NCBI GenBank assembly: GCA_964538675.1
Contig: CAZIGM010000024.1
Coordinates: 1 to 28,905, forward strand
DNA: 28,905 nt
Direction of reading: 5' to 3'
Source of the DNA: CAZIGM01 sp964538675
GTDB lineage: Bacteria; Bacillota; Bacilli; Tepidibacillales; Tepidibacillaceae
Positions within the stretch are counted from its first letter, which is position 1, and the number at the start of each line of letters is the position of its first letter. Of this stretch, positions 14,882-22,614 are shown piece after piece. The notes under the pieces are model-generated. The model was not told where the DNA came from. It searched no databases and saw only the letters and a program-made list of their open reading frames with translations. Made by a program: the position numbers and the translations under genes.

Positions 14882-14910
14882 GTATGAAAAATTTTAACAT
14901 GGATATAATT
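14882..14910 (+). promoter_or_regulatory. Candidate sigma-F/sigma-G type promoter of csfB
   Basis: GTATG (14882-14886) and GGATATAATT (14901-14910), separated by 14 nt, resemble forespore promoters (-35 GYATA/GHATR, -10 GGNNANANTW). The -10 fits exactly; the spacer is slightly short. B. subtilis csfB is transcribed by sigma-F, which supports the reading, but TATAAT also lies within the -10. Confidence 0.4.
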
Positions 14911-14942
14911 AAGAGACATATATACGTTTTAGGAGGAATAAA

Positions 14943-15143
14943 ATGGTAATTGATAGAAATCTAGAATTAAAGATTTGTATTATATGCGGAAGTGATAAAA
15001 AGGAGGGGATAATAATACATAATGGTTTTATCTGTGAAGTTTGTGAGAAAGAAATTGTCCATACAGAAGTTGAAAGTGTTAAATATCCTCTGTTTATAAA
15101 ACGCATGAAAAAACTTTGGACATCAACCCAAAATATAAATTAA
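14943..15143 (+). CDS. csfB: Sigma-G inhibitor Gin (CsfB)
   Basis: Gin is a small zinc protein made in the developing spore that keeps sigma-G (and sigma-E in the forespore) inactive until engulfment is done. The 66-aa product has the two CxxC pairs of the family (Cys12/15 in CIICGS, Cys31/34 in CEVCEK), then the conserved middle FICEVCEKEIV and the C-terminal YPLFIKRMKKLW. The size matches B. subtilis CsfB (64 aa). AGGAGG precedes ATG 14943. It is on the plus strand, convergent with bofA, opposite to its neighbours. Confidence 0.9.
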   Translation: MVIDRNLELKICIICGSDKKEGIIIHNGFICEVCEKEIVHTEVESVKYPLFIKRMKKLWTSTQNIN

Positions 15144-15164
15144 TTTATATTAATAGAGTTATTA

Positions 15165-15440
15165 TTAAACAATAAACATTTTTATTACTATTAAGACAAT
15201 CAGCCCTGGTATTCTAAACACTCCCGCAATAAAAGCCGTTATTATGTTTAATGGAATATAAACATTTATAAGTTGTCCAAATATATTAAATATAAATAGA
15301 ATCATAAGCCCTAATACAAATTGTAATACTAATACCCAGCTTAATTTTAATATTTTAAGAATGTATTTCCAAAAAATGATAACAAATATTACACCTCCAA
15401 ACAATATTAAGAACCACACACCAATGTTAAGATTTATCAT
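15165..15440 (-). CDS. bofA: Pro-sigma-K processing inhibitor BofA
   Basis: BofA is a mother-cell membrane protein that, with SpoIVFA, holds the SpoIVFB protease inactive and delays pro-sigma-K cleavage. At 91 aa (B. subtilis 87) it is nearly all hydrophobic, with about two to three membrane segments (7-25, 32-55, 60-88). The conserved end GLIVLIVIKMFIV is preceded by LNIITAFIAGVFRIPG, the family signature. AAAAGGAG precedes ATG 15440. In B. subtilis bofA also follows recR, but yaaL is missing between them here. It converges with csfB; the stops are 21 nt apart. Confidence 0.9.
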   Translation of the reverse strand: MINLNIGVWFLILFGGVIFVIIFWKYILKILKLSWVLVLQFVLGLMILFIFNIFGQLINVYIPLNIITAFIAGVFRIPGLIVLIVIKMFIV

Positions 15441-15627
15441 GATATTACTCCTTTTATCTTTTTTTAATAACTAATATTAAAGATAAAACTTTTAAATATT
15501 ATAATAATTCTTTATATAATTTAATTTTCTTCCTTCTTCATATATAGTTTGTACGAAAAAAAATATGACAGTTAAGAATTTACTAAAACCATATTTTATT
15601 TACTTTAGATATCTTATTCATATATAT

Positions 15628-15671
15628 AAAAAAGATAAGAGCAGTCATTTTATACTACCCTTATCTTTTTT
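15628..15671 (-). terminator. Terminator of the dnaX-ybaB-recR operon
   Basis: On the minus strand, AAAAAAGATAAG pairs with CTTATCTTTTTT. Inside it GGGTAGT pairs with ACTGCTC (with G-U pairs), giving about 19 bp, then an 8-nt loop; T residues follow. It lies 15 nt after the recR stop. The rest of 15441-15627 is AT-rich with no gene seen. Confidence 0.9.
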
Positions 15672-15685
15672 GTTTTTTTATTTTG

Positions 15686-16288
15686 TTATAATTCTATTCT
15701 TCCTTCTAAAGCTTTTGTCAAAGTAACTTCATCAGCATATTCTAAATCACCACCAACAGGTAACCCATGAGCAATTCTTGTTACTTTTATTCCGGTTGGT
15801 TTAATTAATTTAGAAATATATAAAGCTGTTGCTTCACCTTCAATATTCGGGTTTGTAGCTAACACAACTTCTGTAACTTGTTCATCGCTTAATCTAATTA
15901 TTAATTCCCTAATTTTTAATTCTTCGGGACCAATTCCCTCCATTGGAGACATTACACCATTTAATACATGATATAGACCATTAAATTCCCTAGTACGTTC
16001 CATAGCAATAACATCTTTAGGGTCTTGTACAACACATATAACTGAACGATTCCTTGATTTGTTACTACATAAATAACATGGATTTACAGCTGTTATATTT
16101 TGACATATAGAACAATTAAATAGATTTTTTTTGGTATTAACTAATGCCTTTGCAATTTCTACTACATCATGTTCATCCATTTTTAACGTATAAAATGCTA
16201 ATCTTTGTGCTGTTTTTGGTCCAATTCCAGGTAATTTTGTAAATCCCTCAATGAGTTTTGCTATTGGTTCAGGATATTGATATGACAT
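15686..16288 (-). CDS. recR: Recombination mediator RecR
   Basis: RecR acts with RecO and RecF to load RecA on gapped DNA. The 200-aa product has the N-terminal helix-hairpin-helix LPGIGPKTAQRLAFY, the C4 zinc finger Cys59/62/71/74, and the Toprim domain from about residue 82 (VICVVQDPKDVIAMERTREF, ...VVLATNPNIEGEATALY). The C-terminus GDLEYADEVTLTKALEGR is also standard. AAAGGA precedes ATG 16288. It lies 12 nt after ybaB in the usual dnaX-ybaB-recR operon. Confidence 0.97.
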   Translation of the reverse strand: MSYQYPEPIAKLIEGFTKLPGIGPKTAQRLAFYTLKMDEHDVVEIAKALVNTKKNLFNCSICQNITAVNPCYLCSNKSRNRSVICVVQDPKDVIAMERTREFNGLYHVLNGVMSPMEGIGPEELKIRELIIRLSDEQVTEVVLATNPNIEGEATALYISKLIKPTGIKVTRIAHGLPVGGDLEYADEVTLTKALEGRIEL

Positions 16289-16300
16289 ATATAATCCTTT

Positions 16301-16612
16301 CTAGAATAACCCCGGCATGTTTAATCCACCTGTGTATTTACCCAAATCATCAGACACCATTTGATCAACTTGATTTAATGCATCATTAATTGCAGTAAGA
16401 ATTAAGTCTTGTAACATCTCCACATCTTCTGGATCAACTACGTCCCGATTAATAGTAATACTTAATATCTGTTTATGTCCGTTTGCAACTACTTTTACCA
16501 TTCCACCACCTGATGTTGTCTCTATTGTTTTATCTTTTAAATCTTCTTGTGCTTTTTCCATTTCTTGTTGCATCTTTTTAACTTGTTTCATCATTTGATT
16601 CATATTTTTCAT
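16301..16612 (-). CDS. ybaB: YbaB/EbfC-family nucleoid-associated protein
   Basis: This is a small dimeric DNA-binding protein; homologues coat the nucleoid in some bacteria. The 103-aa product begins with the family's Met/Gln/Lys-rich helix (MNQMMKQVKKMQQEMEKAQE), then GGGMVKVVANGHKQILSI, DPEDVEMLQDLI and the GGLNMPGLF tail. AGGAGG is at 7 nt spacing. The gene lies between dnaX and recR, as in nearly all Firmicutes. Confidence 0.95.
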   Translation of the reverse strand: MKNMNQMMKQVKKMQQEMEKAQEDLKDKTIETTSGGGMVKVVANGHKQILSITINRDVVDPEDVEMLQDLILTAINDALNQVDQMVSDDLGKYTGGLNMPGLF

Positions 16613-16623
16613 CTTTTAACCTC

Positions 16624-18282
16624 CTAATCCTTAATTATTAATAGATCCTTGCCAAATAACTCAGTTGTATTATTTATTATTGTATCAGTATTATCACTTT
16701 CAAGTTCCTGTTTTTCTGTTTTATTCTCTTTTTCTATAAATTGATTCCATTCTTTTTGCATAGTATTAAATAAATGATATTTTGTTCCTAATTGTTCATA
16801 AATTACTTCCTCAATCAATTTTAGATTTTGTTCTTTATTGGTAGTATCCCTATGCATTACATTATTAAACGCTACAATGATTATATCTTTTGTAACACTT
16901 ACAGGTTCACCATCAAGAAACCATGCATGTACAGTTACTTTTTTTTGTTTAACTTTTTGCAAAATATCAGGCCATGCTTTTAAAACTACTTGTAAATTAT
17001 CCTCAGATGAGTTTTCATTAATAAGTTTTAATTTTTCATCTATACCTGTTTTCATTTTAACTGGTTGAATTTCTTTCTTATCCTTTTTCTTCATATTGCT
17101 ATTCCTTAATTCTTCTACTATTACTTCCAATCCCCTGATTTTATCTTGTAAATACTCAATCTCATTATTTGTAGTTGCTTCAGTTTCTTGTGTTTTAGAA
17201 AACATTCTTGTAATTTTTATCAAACTTAATTCTAAAATAATACGATTCTGATTAGAAAATTTCATTTCGTTTAGATATTTATTTAATGTCTCTATAATTA
17301 TGTACAATCGCTCTTCACTATAGTTATTAGCAACCGTTGCAAAGTCTTTGACTAAAATAACTTTTTCTTTCATTTCATCTAATGATGGTGCCGATTTATA
17401 TAATAATAAATCACGGTAATAATAAACTAAATCCTCTAATATCTTTTGTGATTCTTTTCCTTCATAAAGTAACGCTGTAACTTCATTTAATACTTCAACA
17501 GTTTTTCCTTCACTTATTAATTTTGTTATAGAAGAAAAAGTCTGATTTGAAACTCTTCCAGTCAAATTTAAAATATCATTGATATTTATATTTTTCCCAG
17601 ATGAAGAAAAGACTTGGTCTAATAAGCTTAAAGCATCACGCATTGCGCCTTCGGAATATTTTGCAATTAAAGACAATGCCTGCTCTTCTACATCATACCC
17701 TTCAGAATTTGCAATATAATTTAAACTTTCTTTCATAATTTCTGCTGGAATCCTTTTAAAGTCAAACCTTTGACACCTTGAAACAATTGTTAAGGGAATC
17801 TTATGAGGTTCTGTTGTTGCTAAAATAAAAATCGCATGTTCAGGTGGTTCTTCCAAGGTTTTTAATAGTGCATTAAAAGCTTCAGTAGTTAACATATGTA
17901 CTTCATCTATAATATAAACCTTATATTCCGTTTCTGTTGGTGTAAATTTAACATTTTCTCTTATTTCTCTTATTTCATCTACACCCCGATTAGATGCTGC
18001 ATCAATTTCTACTACATCTAAGATAATTCCTTTTGTTATCCCTTTACATGAAGAACATTCGTTGCACGGCTCTCCATTTTCTCTATGTTCACAATTAATT
18101 GCTTTTGCAAAAATTTTGGCTACGCTTGTTTTCCCACATCCTCTCGGACCATTAAACAGGTAGGCATGAGAAAATCTGTTTTGTTTTAATGCATTCTTCA
18201 AAGTTTTAGTTATATGATCTTGACCTATAACGTCTTTAAATTTTTGAGGTCGCCAAGCACGATATAACGCTAAATAGGCCAT
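16624..18282 (-). CDS. dnaX: DNA polymerase III subunits gamma/tau
   Basis: DnaX is the motor of the clamp loader and partners the delta-prime subunit (holB). The 552-aa product has the N-terminal LYRAWRPQKFKDVIGQDHI, Walker A GPRGCGKT (45-52), zinc module Cys64/73/76/79, Walker B DEVHML near residue 126, sensor 1 and the SRC motif (VSRCQRFDF), then domain III. The C-terminal ~190 residues (charged, with a coiled-coil-like stretch) are tau-specific and poorly conserved. I see no efficient slippery heptamer for a gamma frameshift; the A-rich run near 17085 reads AAG AAA AAG, which does not re-pair well in the -1 frame. The start ATG follows GGGGTG. Confidence 0.96.
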   Translation of the reverse strand: MAYLALYRAWRPQKFKDVIGQDHITKTLKNALKQNRFSHAYLFNGPRGCGKTSVAKIFAKAINCEHRENGEPCNECSSCKGITKGIILDVVEIDAASNRGVDEIREIRENVKFTPTETEYKVYIIDEVHMLTTEAFNALLKTLEEPPEHAIFILATTEPHKIPLTIVSRCQRFDFKRIPAEIMKESLNYIANSEGYDVEEQALSLIAKYSEGAMRDALSLLDQVFSSSGKNININDILNLTGRVSNQTFSSITKLISEGKTVEVLNEVTALLYEGKESQKILEDLVYYYRDLLLYKSAPSLDEMKEKVILVKDFATVANNYSEERLYIIIETLNKYLNEMKFSNQNRIILELSLIKITRMFSKTQETEATTNNEIEYLQDKIRGLEVIVEELRNSNMKKKDKKEIQPVKMKTGIDEKLKLINENSSEDNLQVVLKAWPDILQKVKQKKVTVHAWFLDGEPVSVTKDIIIVAFNNVMHRDTTNKEQNLKLIEEVIYEQLGTKYHLFNTMQKEWNQFIEKENKTEKQELESDNTDTIINNTTELFGKDLLIIKD

Positions 18283-18341
18283 CTTTTACACCCCATTCAT
18301 AATAATTATTTAAAGCTCTTTCTTCATTTCTATTCTAATAT

Positions 18342-18370
18342 ATTATACAAGTTATTATTATTCTTTTCAA
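18342..18370 (-). promoter_or_regulatory. Sigma-A promoter of the dnaX operon
   Basis: On the minus strand, TTGAAA (18365-18370), a 17-nt spacer and TATAAT (18342-18347). The -35 lies just after the T-run of the SRP RNA terminator. The leader to dnaX is about 55 nt. Confidence 0.8.
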
Positions 18371-18376
18371 AATAAA

Positions 18377-18402
18377 AAACACCTCTAGTAAAAAAGGTGT
18401 TT
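18377..18402 (-). terminator. Terminator of the SRP RNA gene
   Basis: On the minus strand, AAACACCT pairs with AGGTGTTT around a 10-nt loop, followed by a T-run. It lies 14 nt after the 3' end of the SRP RNA. Confidence 0.88.
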
Positions 18403-18415
18403 AGATTATAATTAA

Positions 18416-18682
18416 GCCGTGCACCTATTATTGATCACAACATATAAGCGAACTCATGTAGTTAGCTCAGATTAGGCTATCCTACAACACATGACAAATT
18501 CCACTTACCGCTGCTTTCTTCCGAACCTGACGGAGTTCATAGACTTTCATTGTATAGGACCCAACCGTCAACACTACTTGCAAAAGCCAGACCTTACATG
18601 AGAATGACCTCTAATAGGAATTCAACCCTGCTATAGCGGATTGCAGGTTACAGGGCACCGCTACCTCCCCATCTAGCACGAC
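18416..18682 (-). ncRNA. ffs: Signal recognition particle RNA, large (Bacillus) type
   Basis: The minus strand carries the conserved domain IV core GTCAGGTTCGGAAGAAAGCAGC, with the GGAA tetraloop and the Ffh-binding internal loop. The ends pair, GTCGTGC with GCACGGC, giving about 267 nt, close to the 271 nt of the B. subtilis RNA and much longer than the 114-nt E. coli 4.5S. The 5' part with GGGGAGG and GTAACCTGCA fits the Alu domain. It is placed upstream of dnaX, the same place as B. subtilis scr. Exact mature ends are inferred from pairing. Confidence 0.95.
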
Positions 18683-18726
18683 AAATTTAATAATTTTTTT
18701 AAATCCTAAAAAAAGGTTCAAATAAT

Positions 18727-18755
18727 ATTATACATTTTATAACATCTAATAACAA
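18727..18755 (-). promoter_or_regulatory. Probable promoter of the SRP RNA gene
   Basis: On the minus strand, TTGTTA (18750-18755), 17 nt and TATAAT (18727-18732). It would begin transcription about 38 nt before the mature 5' end, implying 5' processing, as known for the B. subtilis RNA. No other gene is seen in 18683-18905. Confidence 0.6.
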
Positions 18756-18905
18756 GTGGATAATCATGTATAAAAGCTAACTTTGTTTAGACTAATCTTA
18801 ATTCCTTACACAGTCTAATTAATTGTAATCTAATTAATAATATCATTTGTAATTAATACAAAACTCATAGCATATTTTAATCAATATTTAACTATTATTT
18901 TAATA

Positions 18906-18997
18906 TGGCGGAGAAGGTGGGATTTGAACCCACGGTACGATAATAGTCGTACAACGGTTTTCGAGACCGTCACCTTAAGCCGCTCAGACACCTCTCC
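18906..18997 (-). tRNA. tRNA-Ser(CGA)
   Basis: A 92-nt type II tRNA with encoded CCA (tgg at 18906-18908 on the plus strand). The acceptor GGAGAGG pairs with CTTCTCC (one G-U). The anticodon loop CTCGAAA within ACGGT/ACCGT gives anticodon CGA, reading UCG. The long variable arm is typical of serine tRNAs, and TTCAAATC is the T-loop. Confidence 0.96.
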
Positions 18998-19068
18998 ATT
19001 AACACCTATGTAATTTTAACACCATAATTATTAATTTTCAATGGATGTTATGGTTATTATATCCATAT

Positions 19069-19863
19069 TCACCATTTTCCTACCATTTGTAATATCAATA
19101 TTAATAAACCTAATGTCCAAACATATATAGAAAATTTTTTAAGAGATCCATTTTTTAATATTTTTAACATCCATTTTATAGCAACGTACCCAGAAATAGC
19201 AGCCGCTAACATGCCTACAATTAAAGGAATATAGCCAACAATAAGAAGAAAATCTTTATTAGTATATATTTTAAGTACTTGTAAAACAACTCCACCTAAT
19301 ATTGCTGGTAAAGATATTAAAAACGAAAATGTTGCTGCATCTTCTTTTTTTATTCCCCTAAAAATTGCGCCAGCTATAGTTAATCCTGATCTTGAGATTG
19401 CAGGCATTATTGCAGCACCTTGTAAAGTTCCAATTACCAAAGCATCTAAGTATTTTATATCCTTTAATCCTTTATACCCTTTGTTTTTATTATTGTCTGC
19501 TATCCATAATATCAGCCCTGTTATTAAGAATTCCCACCCTATTGTTACACCTGTTTTTGATATTTCTTCAAACATATCCTTAAATATTAAGCCTATTAAT
19601 GAAGTGGGAATAGTTCCTATTATTAATAATTTTAATAATTTATCAGATGGTTTTTTTAATAGATAAATAATTTGATCCCAAAAAACAATTGTAACAGATA
19701 TAAATGTTCCAAAATGTAACATTGTGTCTAAGAATAAGCCTGCCTCAGCTAAACCGAACAACTTTCTTCCTAAAACTAAATGTCCCGTCGAACTTATTGG
19801 TAAAAATTCTGTAACTCCTTGAATAATTCCTAAAATAATTGTTTTAAGTAATTCCTCCATCAT
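19069..19863 (-). CDS. uppP: Undecaprenyl-diphosphate phosphatase (UppP/BacA)
   Basis: UppP is a membrane enzyme that dephosphorylates undecaprenyl diphosphate, renewing the lipid carrier for peptidoglycan; its loss raises bacitracin sensitivity. The 264-aa product has both catalytic motifs, GVTEFLPISSTGHL (near residues 16-29) and PAISRSGLTIAGAIFRG, plus about seven to eight hydrophobic segments. AGGAGG gives 2 nt spacing to the first ATG and 5 nt to the second (19860), so the protein may start with one Met fewer. A terminator of ktrB lies just upstream; otherwise it stands alone. Confidence 0.95.
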   Translation of the reverse strand: MMEELLKTIILGIIQGVTEFLPISSTGHLVLGRKLFGLAEAGLFLDTMLHFGTFISVTIVFWDQIIYLLKKPSDKLLKLLIIGTIPTSLIGLIFKDMFEEISKTGVTIGWEFLITGLILWIADNNKNKGYKGLKDIKYLDALVIGTLQGAAIMPAISRSGLTIAGAIFRGIKKEDAATFSFLISLPAILGGVVLQVLKIYTNKDFLLIVGYIPLIVGMLAAAISGYVAIKWMLKILKNGSLKKFSIYVWTLGLLILILQMVGKW

Positions 19864-19879
19864 ATCCTCCTAAAGAAAA

Positions 19880-19916
19880 AATAAGAAGCAATATCAAATT
19901 GATATCGTATCTTATT
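19880..19916 (-). terminator. Probable terminator after ktrB
   Basis: On the minus strand, AATAAGATACGATATC pairs imperfectly (about 12 of 16) with GATATTGCTTCTTATT, followed by six T residues. Confidence 0.65.
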
Positions 19917-19950
19917 CTAACTTGGACAAAATTATGATATTGGAATTTAT

Positions 19951-21309
19951 TTATCCAATTATTATTCTTTCTGATGGATAATTAATTTTTGATGCTGTCC
20001 TATTTTCTTTAAATAAAAATAGCAATAATAGTACTCCTATTCTTCCTATAAACATCAGAATTGTAATCAATACTTTTCCCGCATCTGATAAATCACCAGT
20101 TATACCCATGGAAGATCCTGTTGTTCCAAATGCTGATGATACTTCAAATATTATCTGTATAAGTGAGAACCTCTCTCCTTCAAATATACCAAGCATAACA
20201 ATACTCGTTCCTAGTAAAATTGCTGCAGTAATAAAAACAACAAAACTTTTTAATATATCTTCTTGTTCAATCCTTCTTTTAAAAACCATTAAATCCTTTT
20301 TACCTTTAATAAAGGATATTAATGCCAATACAATTACCGCAAAAGTAGTTGTTTTTATTCCACCTCCAACACTTGATGGACTTGCACCAATTACCATCAA
20401 AATGGAGATAAAAAATAAAGTGTGAGTATTAAAAACTGAGACATCAATTGTTGTAAATCCGCCACTTCTTGCAGTAACAGAATTAAATAAAGAATAAAAT
20501 AATTTTTCATGCCATGCCATACCAGCAAAAGCAGCATTATTTTCAAAAATTAATATTAATGCCCATCCAGCTAATAAAAGCAAAAAGAAAGTAATTGTTG
20601 TTAATTTTGTAAATAAAGAAAATCTAAAATTTCTTTTGTTTTGTTTAGTTGAAATGTAATTTTTTAGTTCTATTAGAACAGGAAATCCTATTGCACCAAA
20701 GATAATTAATATCATAGTAATAGATTGTACAAAATAATCATTTGAAAACTTAATTAATGAATTTCCAAATATATCAAACCCAGCATTGGTAAAGCCAGCA
20801 ATTGCGTGAAATGTCCCATAAAAGTATGCATCATACCAATTCGAATAATATCTCAAGAAATATGTACCTATAATTAGAGCACTAATAAATTCTATAGTAA
20901 ACGCCATTACGAGAACTTTTTTCATCAATATTACTAATCCGGAAAAATCAGATCTATTCTGATCAATCATAATCAATTGTCTTTCTTTTAATCCTATTTT
21001 TCTTCCAGTCACAACCCATAAAAAGGTTCCTAAAGTCATTATCCCAATTCCACCAAATTGAATAAATACTAGTAAAATTATTTTCCCTGCTACATTAAAC
21101 GTTTCTGCTGTATTCACTGCTGTTAAACCTGTAACAGTCACAGCACTAGTTGCTGTAAATAATGCATCAACAATTGAAATAGAAATTCCATCTTTATGAA
21201 AGATAGGCAGCCATAACAAAATTGTACCCAATATAACAGCGACTAAATAGGCTATTACTATAACCTGTACACCTGTAAGATTTTTTTTCTTTGTATTTCT
21301 TTCACTCAA
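19951..21309 (-). CDS. ktrB: Ktr/Trk-type potassium channel-like transporter subunit (KtrB)
   Basis: KtrB forms the membrane pore of a K+ uptake system, in related bacteria Na+-stimulated and gated by a cytosolic RCK subunit (KtrA/KtrC). The 452-aa protein matches B. subtilis KtrB/KtrD in length and in the four P-loop filter regions (AVTVTGL, FTNAGFD, ARSGGF, GTTGSSMG), the IGLKERQL segment and the GGIG/GRIG turns. The start is TTG 21307-21309, with GGGG 10 nt upstream. No ktrA/ktrC gene is in the window, so the partner must lie elsewhere. KtrA/KtrC partners bind c-di-AMP, and this window also encodes the c-di-AMP receptor DarA. Confidence 0.9.
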   Translation of the reverse strand: MSERNTKKKNLTGVQVIVIAYLVAVILGTILLWLPIFHKDGISISIVDALFTATSAVTVTGLTAVNTAETFNVAGKIILLVFIQFGGIGIMTLGTFLWVVTGRKIGLKERQLIMIDQNRSDFSGLVILMKKVLVMAFTIEFISALIIGTYFLRYYSNWYDAYFYGTFHAIAGFTNAGFDIFGNSLIKFSNDYFVQSITMILIIFGAIGFPVLIELKNYISTKQNKRNFRFSLFTKLTTITFFLLLLAGWALILIFENNAAFAGMAWHEKLFYSLFNSVTARSGGFTTIDVSVFNTHTLFFISILMVIGASPSSVGGGIKTTTFAVIVLALISFIKGKKDLMVFKRRIEQEDILKSFVVFITAAILLGTSIVMLGIFEGERFSLIQIIFEVSSAFGTTGSSMGITGDLSDAGKVLITILMFIGRIGVLLLLFLFKENRTASKINYPSERIIIG

Positions 21310-21365
21310 AATATTAGCACCCCTTTTTTGTAATCCTTAATACACAAAATTACAAAAAGTAAAAA

Positions 21366-21392
21366 ATTATAATGCATATTGTAACACAATAT
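21366..21392 (-). promoter_or_regulatory. Possible ktrB promoter with a dyad
   Basis: On the minus strand TATAAT lies at 21366-21371, and 4 bp upstream is the perfect dyad ATATTGT-GTT-ACAATAT (21376-21392), in the promoter spacer. No good -35 is seen. The dyad could instead be a weak terminator for tadA, since T residues follow within about 20 nt. Confidence 0.35.
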
Positions 21393-21409
21393 TAAAAATT
21401 TAAATATTT

Positions 21410-21898
21410 CTATTTTTTAAATCTATCTTTTGTTCTTAATTTTGAGAAAAACTCCTTAAGTAATATTGAACTCTCTTCTTCTAAAATACCACTTGTTATT
21501 TTTACTTTATGGTTAAAGCGATCGTCTTGTAGTAAATTTAACAAAGTTCCTGCACAACCTGCTTTAGGATCGCATGTACCATAAACAACTTCTCTGATTC
21601 TTGCTTGAACCAGTGAACCCGAACACATTTGACAAGGTTCCAATGTTACATATAATATACAACCGTCTAATCTCCAATTATTTAATACCTTGCTCGCTTC
21701 TTGTATTGCTAATATTTCTGCATGTGCAATTGGATTTTTTAATGTTTCTCTCAGATTATGGGCACGTGCAATTATTTCACCCTCCTTAACAACAACAGCT
21801 CCAATAGGTACTTCACCTAATTGTTCAGCCTTTTTAGCTTCAATAAGTGCTTGTCCCATAAATTTAATATGTTCTATATTACTAATATTCTTATACAT
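21410..21898 (-). CDS. tadA: tRNA-specific adenosine deaminase TadA
   Basis: TadA deaminates A34 to inosine in tRNA-Arg(ACG), allowing one tRNA to read three Arg codons. The 162-aa product has the zinc/proton-shuttle motif HAE at 59-61 and PCQMCSG with Cys89 and Cys92, plus the family's RLDGCILYVTLEPC. GEVPIGAVVV near residue 28 is also typical. The start ATG 21896-21898 follows AAGG by 10 nt. In B. subtilis the gene lies in the same serS-to-dnaX interval. Confidence 0.94.
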   Translation of the reverse strand: MYKNISNIEHIKFMGQALIEAKKAEQLGEVPIGAVVVKEGEIIARAHNLRETLKNPIAHAEILAIQEASKVLNNWRLDGCILYVTLEPCQMCSGSLVQARIREVVYGTCDPKAGCAGTLLNLLQDDRFNHKVKITSGILEEESSILLKEFFSKLRTKDRFKK

Positions 21899-22245
21899 TG
21901 ATTTAGCTACCTTTCAAAAACTGATACATAAATTATATATTTTATAAATTGTAAAACAAGTAAAAAAAAGATTGTGTTATATTTCACAATATGATAATCT
22001 TGTTGTATATAACAAATTACTATTTGTTCTATATACTCCAACTCTTTTTTTTTAAAGGTGCAACTTTTAGGTTGCTCTTTTTTTGTATTTATATGATATT
22101 TGTCACAATCTTTCTATTAAAGATATTTTATAATTAAATTTTTTATATACGTTTTTGTAATAATAATTAGTATTCACAATTTTACTATGGTTTTATCTAT
22201 ATAAAAAGCAATGGTAATATATTTAACCATTGCTAAGTTTTTAAA
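21899..22245. other. Intergenic region with several hairpins, no protein gene
   Basis: This 347-bp stretch between tadA and tRNA-Arg has no convincing gene. On the minus strand ATTGTG...CACAAT (21971-21990) followed by CTTTTTTTT is a weak terminator. On the plus strand GTATATAACAAAT pairs with ATTTGTTCTATATAC (22005-22036), then GCAAC-TTTTAG-GTTGC (22060-22075) is followed by seven T residues. A strong terminator is annotated separately at 22207-22234. The rest is AT-rich. Confidence 0.6.
22207..22234 (-). terminator. Terminator after tRNA-Arg
   Basis: On the minus strand, AGCAATGGT pairs perfectly with ACCATTGCT, followed by TTTTT. It lies 12 nt after the CCA end of tRNA-Arg. Confidence 0.9.
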
Positions 22246-22322
22246 TGGTATGCCCGGAGGGAATCGAACCCCCGACACCAAGTTTAGGAAACTTGTGCTC
22301 TATCCTACTGAGCTACGGGCAC
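22246..22322 (-). tRNA. tRNA-Arg(CCU)
   Basis: A 77-nt tRNA with encoded CCA. The anticodon loop TTCCTAA within CAAGT/ACTTG gives anticodon CCU, reading AGG. The D arm is AGCTCAGTAGGATAGAGC and the T-loop is TTCGATT. The acceptor GTGCCCG pairs with CGGGCAT, so the first pair is G-U rather than the usual G-C. Confidence 0.95.
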
Positions 22323-22356
22323 ATAATATAATAATATTATTCTACATACAAAAAAA

Positions 22357-22368
22357 AGCCGTAAGGCT
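22357..22368 (-). terminator. Possible short terminator between tRNA-Ser and tRNA-Arg
   Basis: On the minus strand, AGCC-TTAC-GGCT is followed by seven T residues, and upstream A residues extend the stem. With only four strong pairs it may attenuate rather than stop. Confidence 0.45.
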
Positions 22369-22377
22369 ATGTTTTTA

Positions 22378-22469
<92 letters not shown>

Positions 22470-22492
22470 ATGTTAAACTGTCAACAAAAGAT

Positions 22493-22522
22493 ATAATAGC
22501 ATATTAATATAAACAAATTCAA
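22493..22522 (-). promoter_or_regulatory. Promoter of the tRNA-Ser/tRNA-Arg pair
   Basis: On the minus strand, TTGAAT (22517-22522), 18 nt and TATTAT (22493-22498) place the start near 22486, about 17 nt before tRNA-Ser. An 11-bp inverted repeat, TAAACTGTCAA (22474-22484) and TTGACAGTTTA (22570-22580), encloses this promoter. Confidence 0.65.
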
Positions 22523-22614
22523 GCTTTTTTTTAAAAAGTTATTGGATTAAATAGTAATTCATTCTAATTTGACAGTTTATATATAATTCTTTCTACCCTT
22601 ATATATAATTATTT

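Noticed and set aside
14909..15106. Minus-strand frame opposite csfB
   Set aside because: Its composition is low-complexity and it overlaps the well-supported csfB gene, which has its own binding site and family cysteines.
17080..17095. A-rich run in dnaX as a programmed frameshift site for making gamma
   Set aside because: The zero-frame codons are AAG AAA AAG, so the -1 shift does not re-pair well in the P site, and I saw no clear stimulatory stem. There is no evidence for a short gamma form.
20108..20425. Plus-strand frames within ktrB, tadA, guaB, serS and others
   Set aside because: All lie antisense to conserved genes, lack binding sites and have no recognisable domains.
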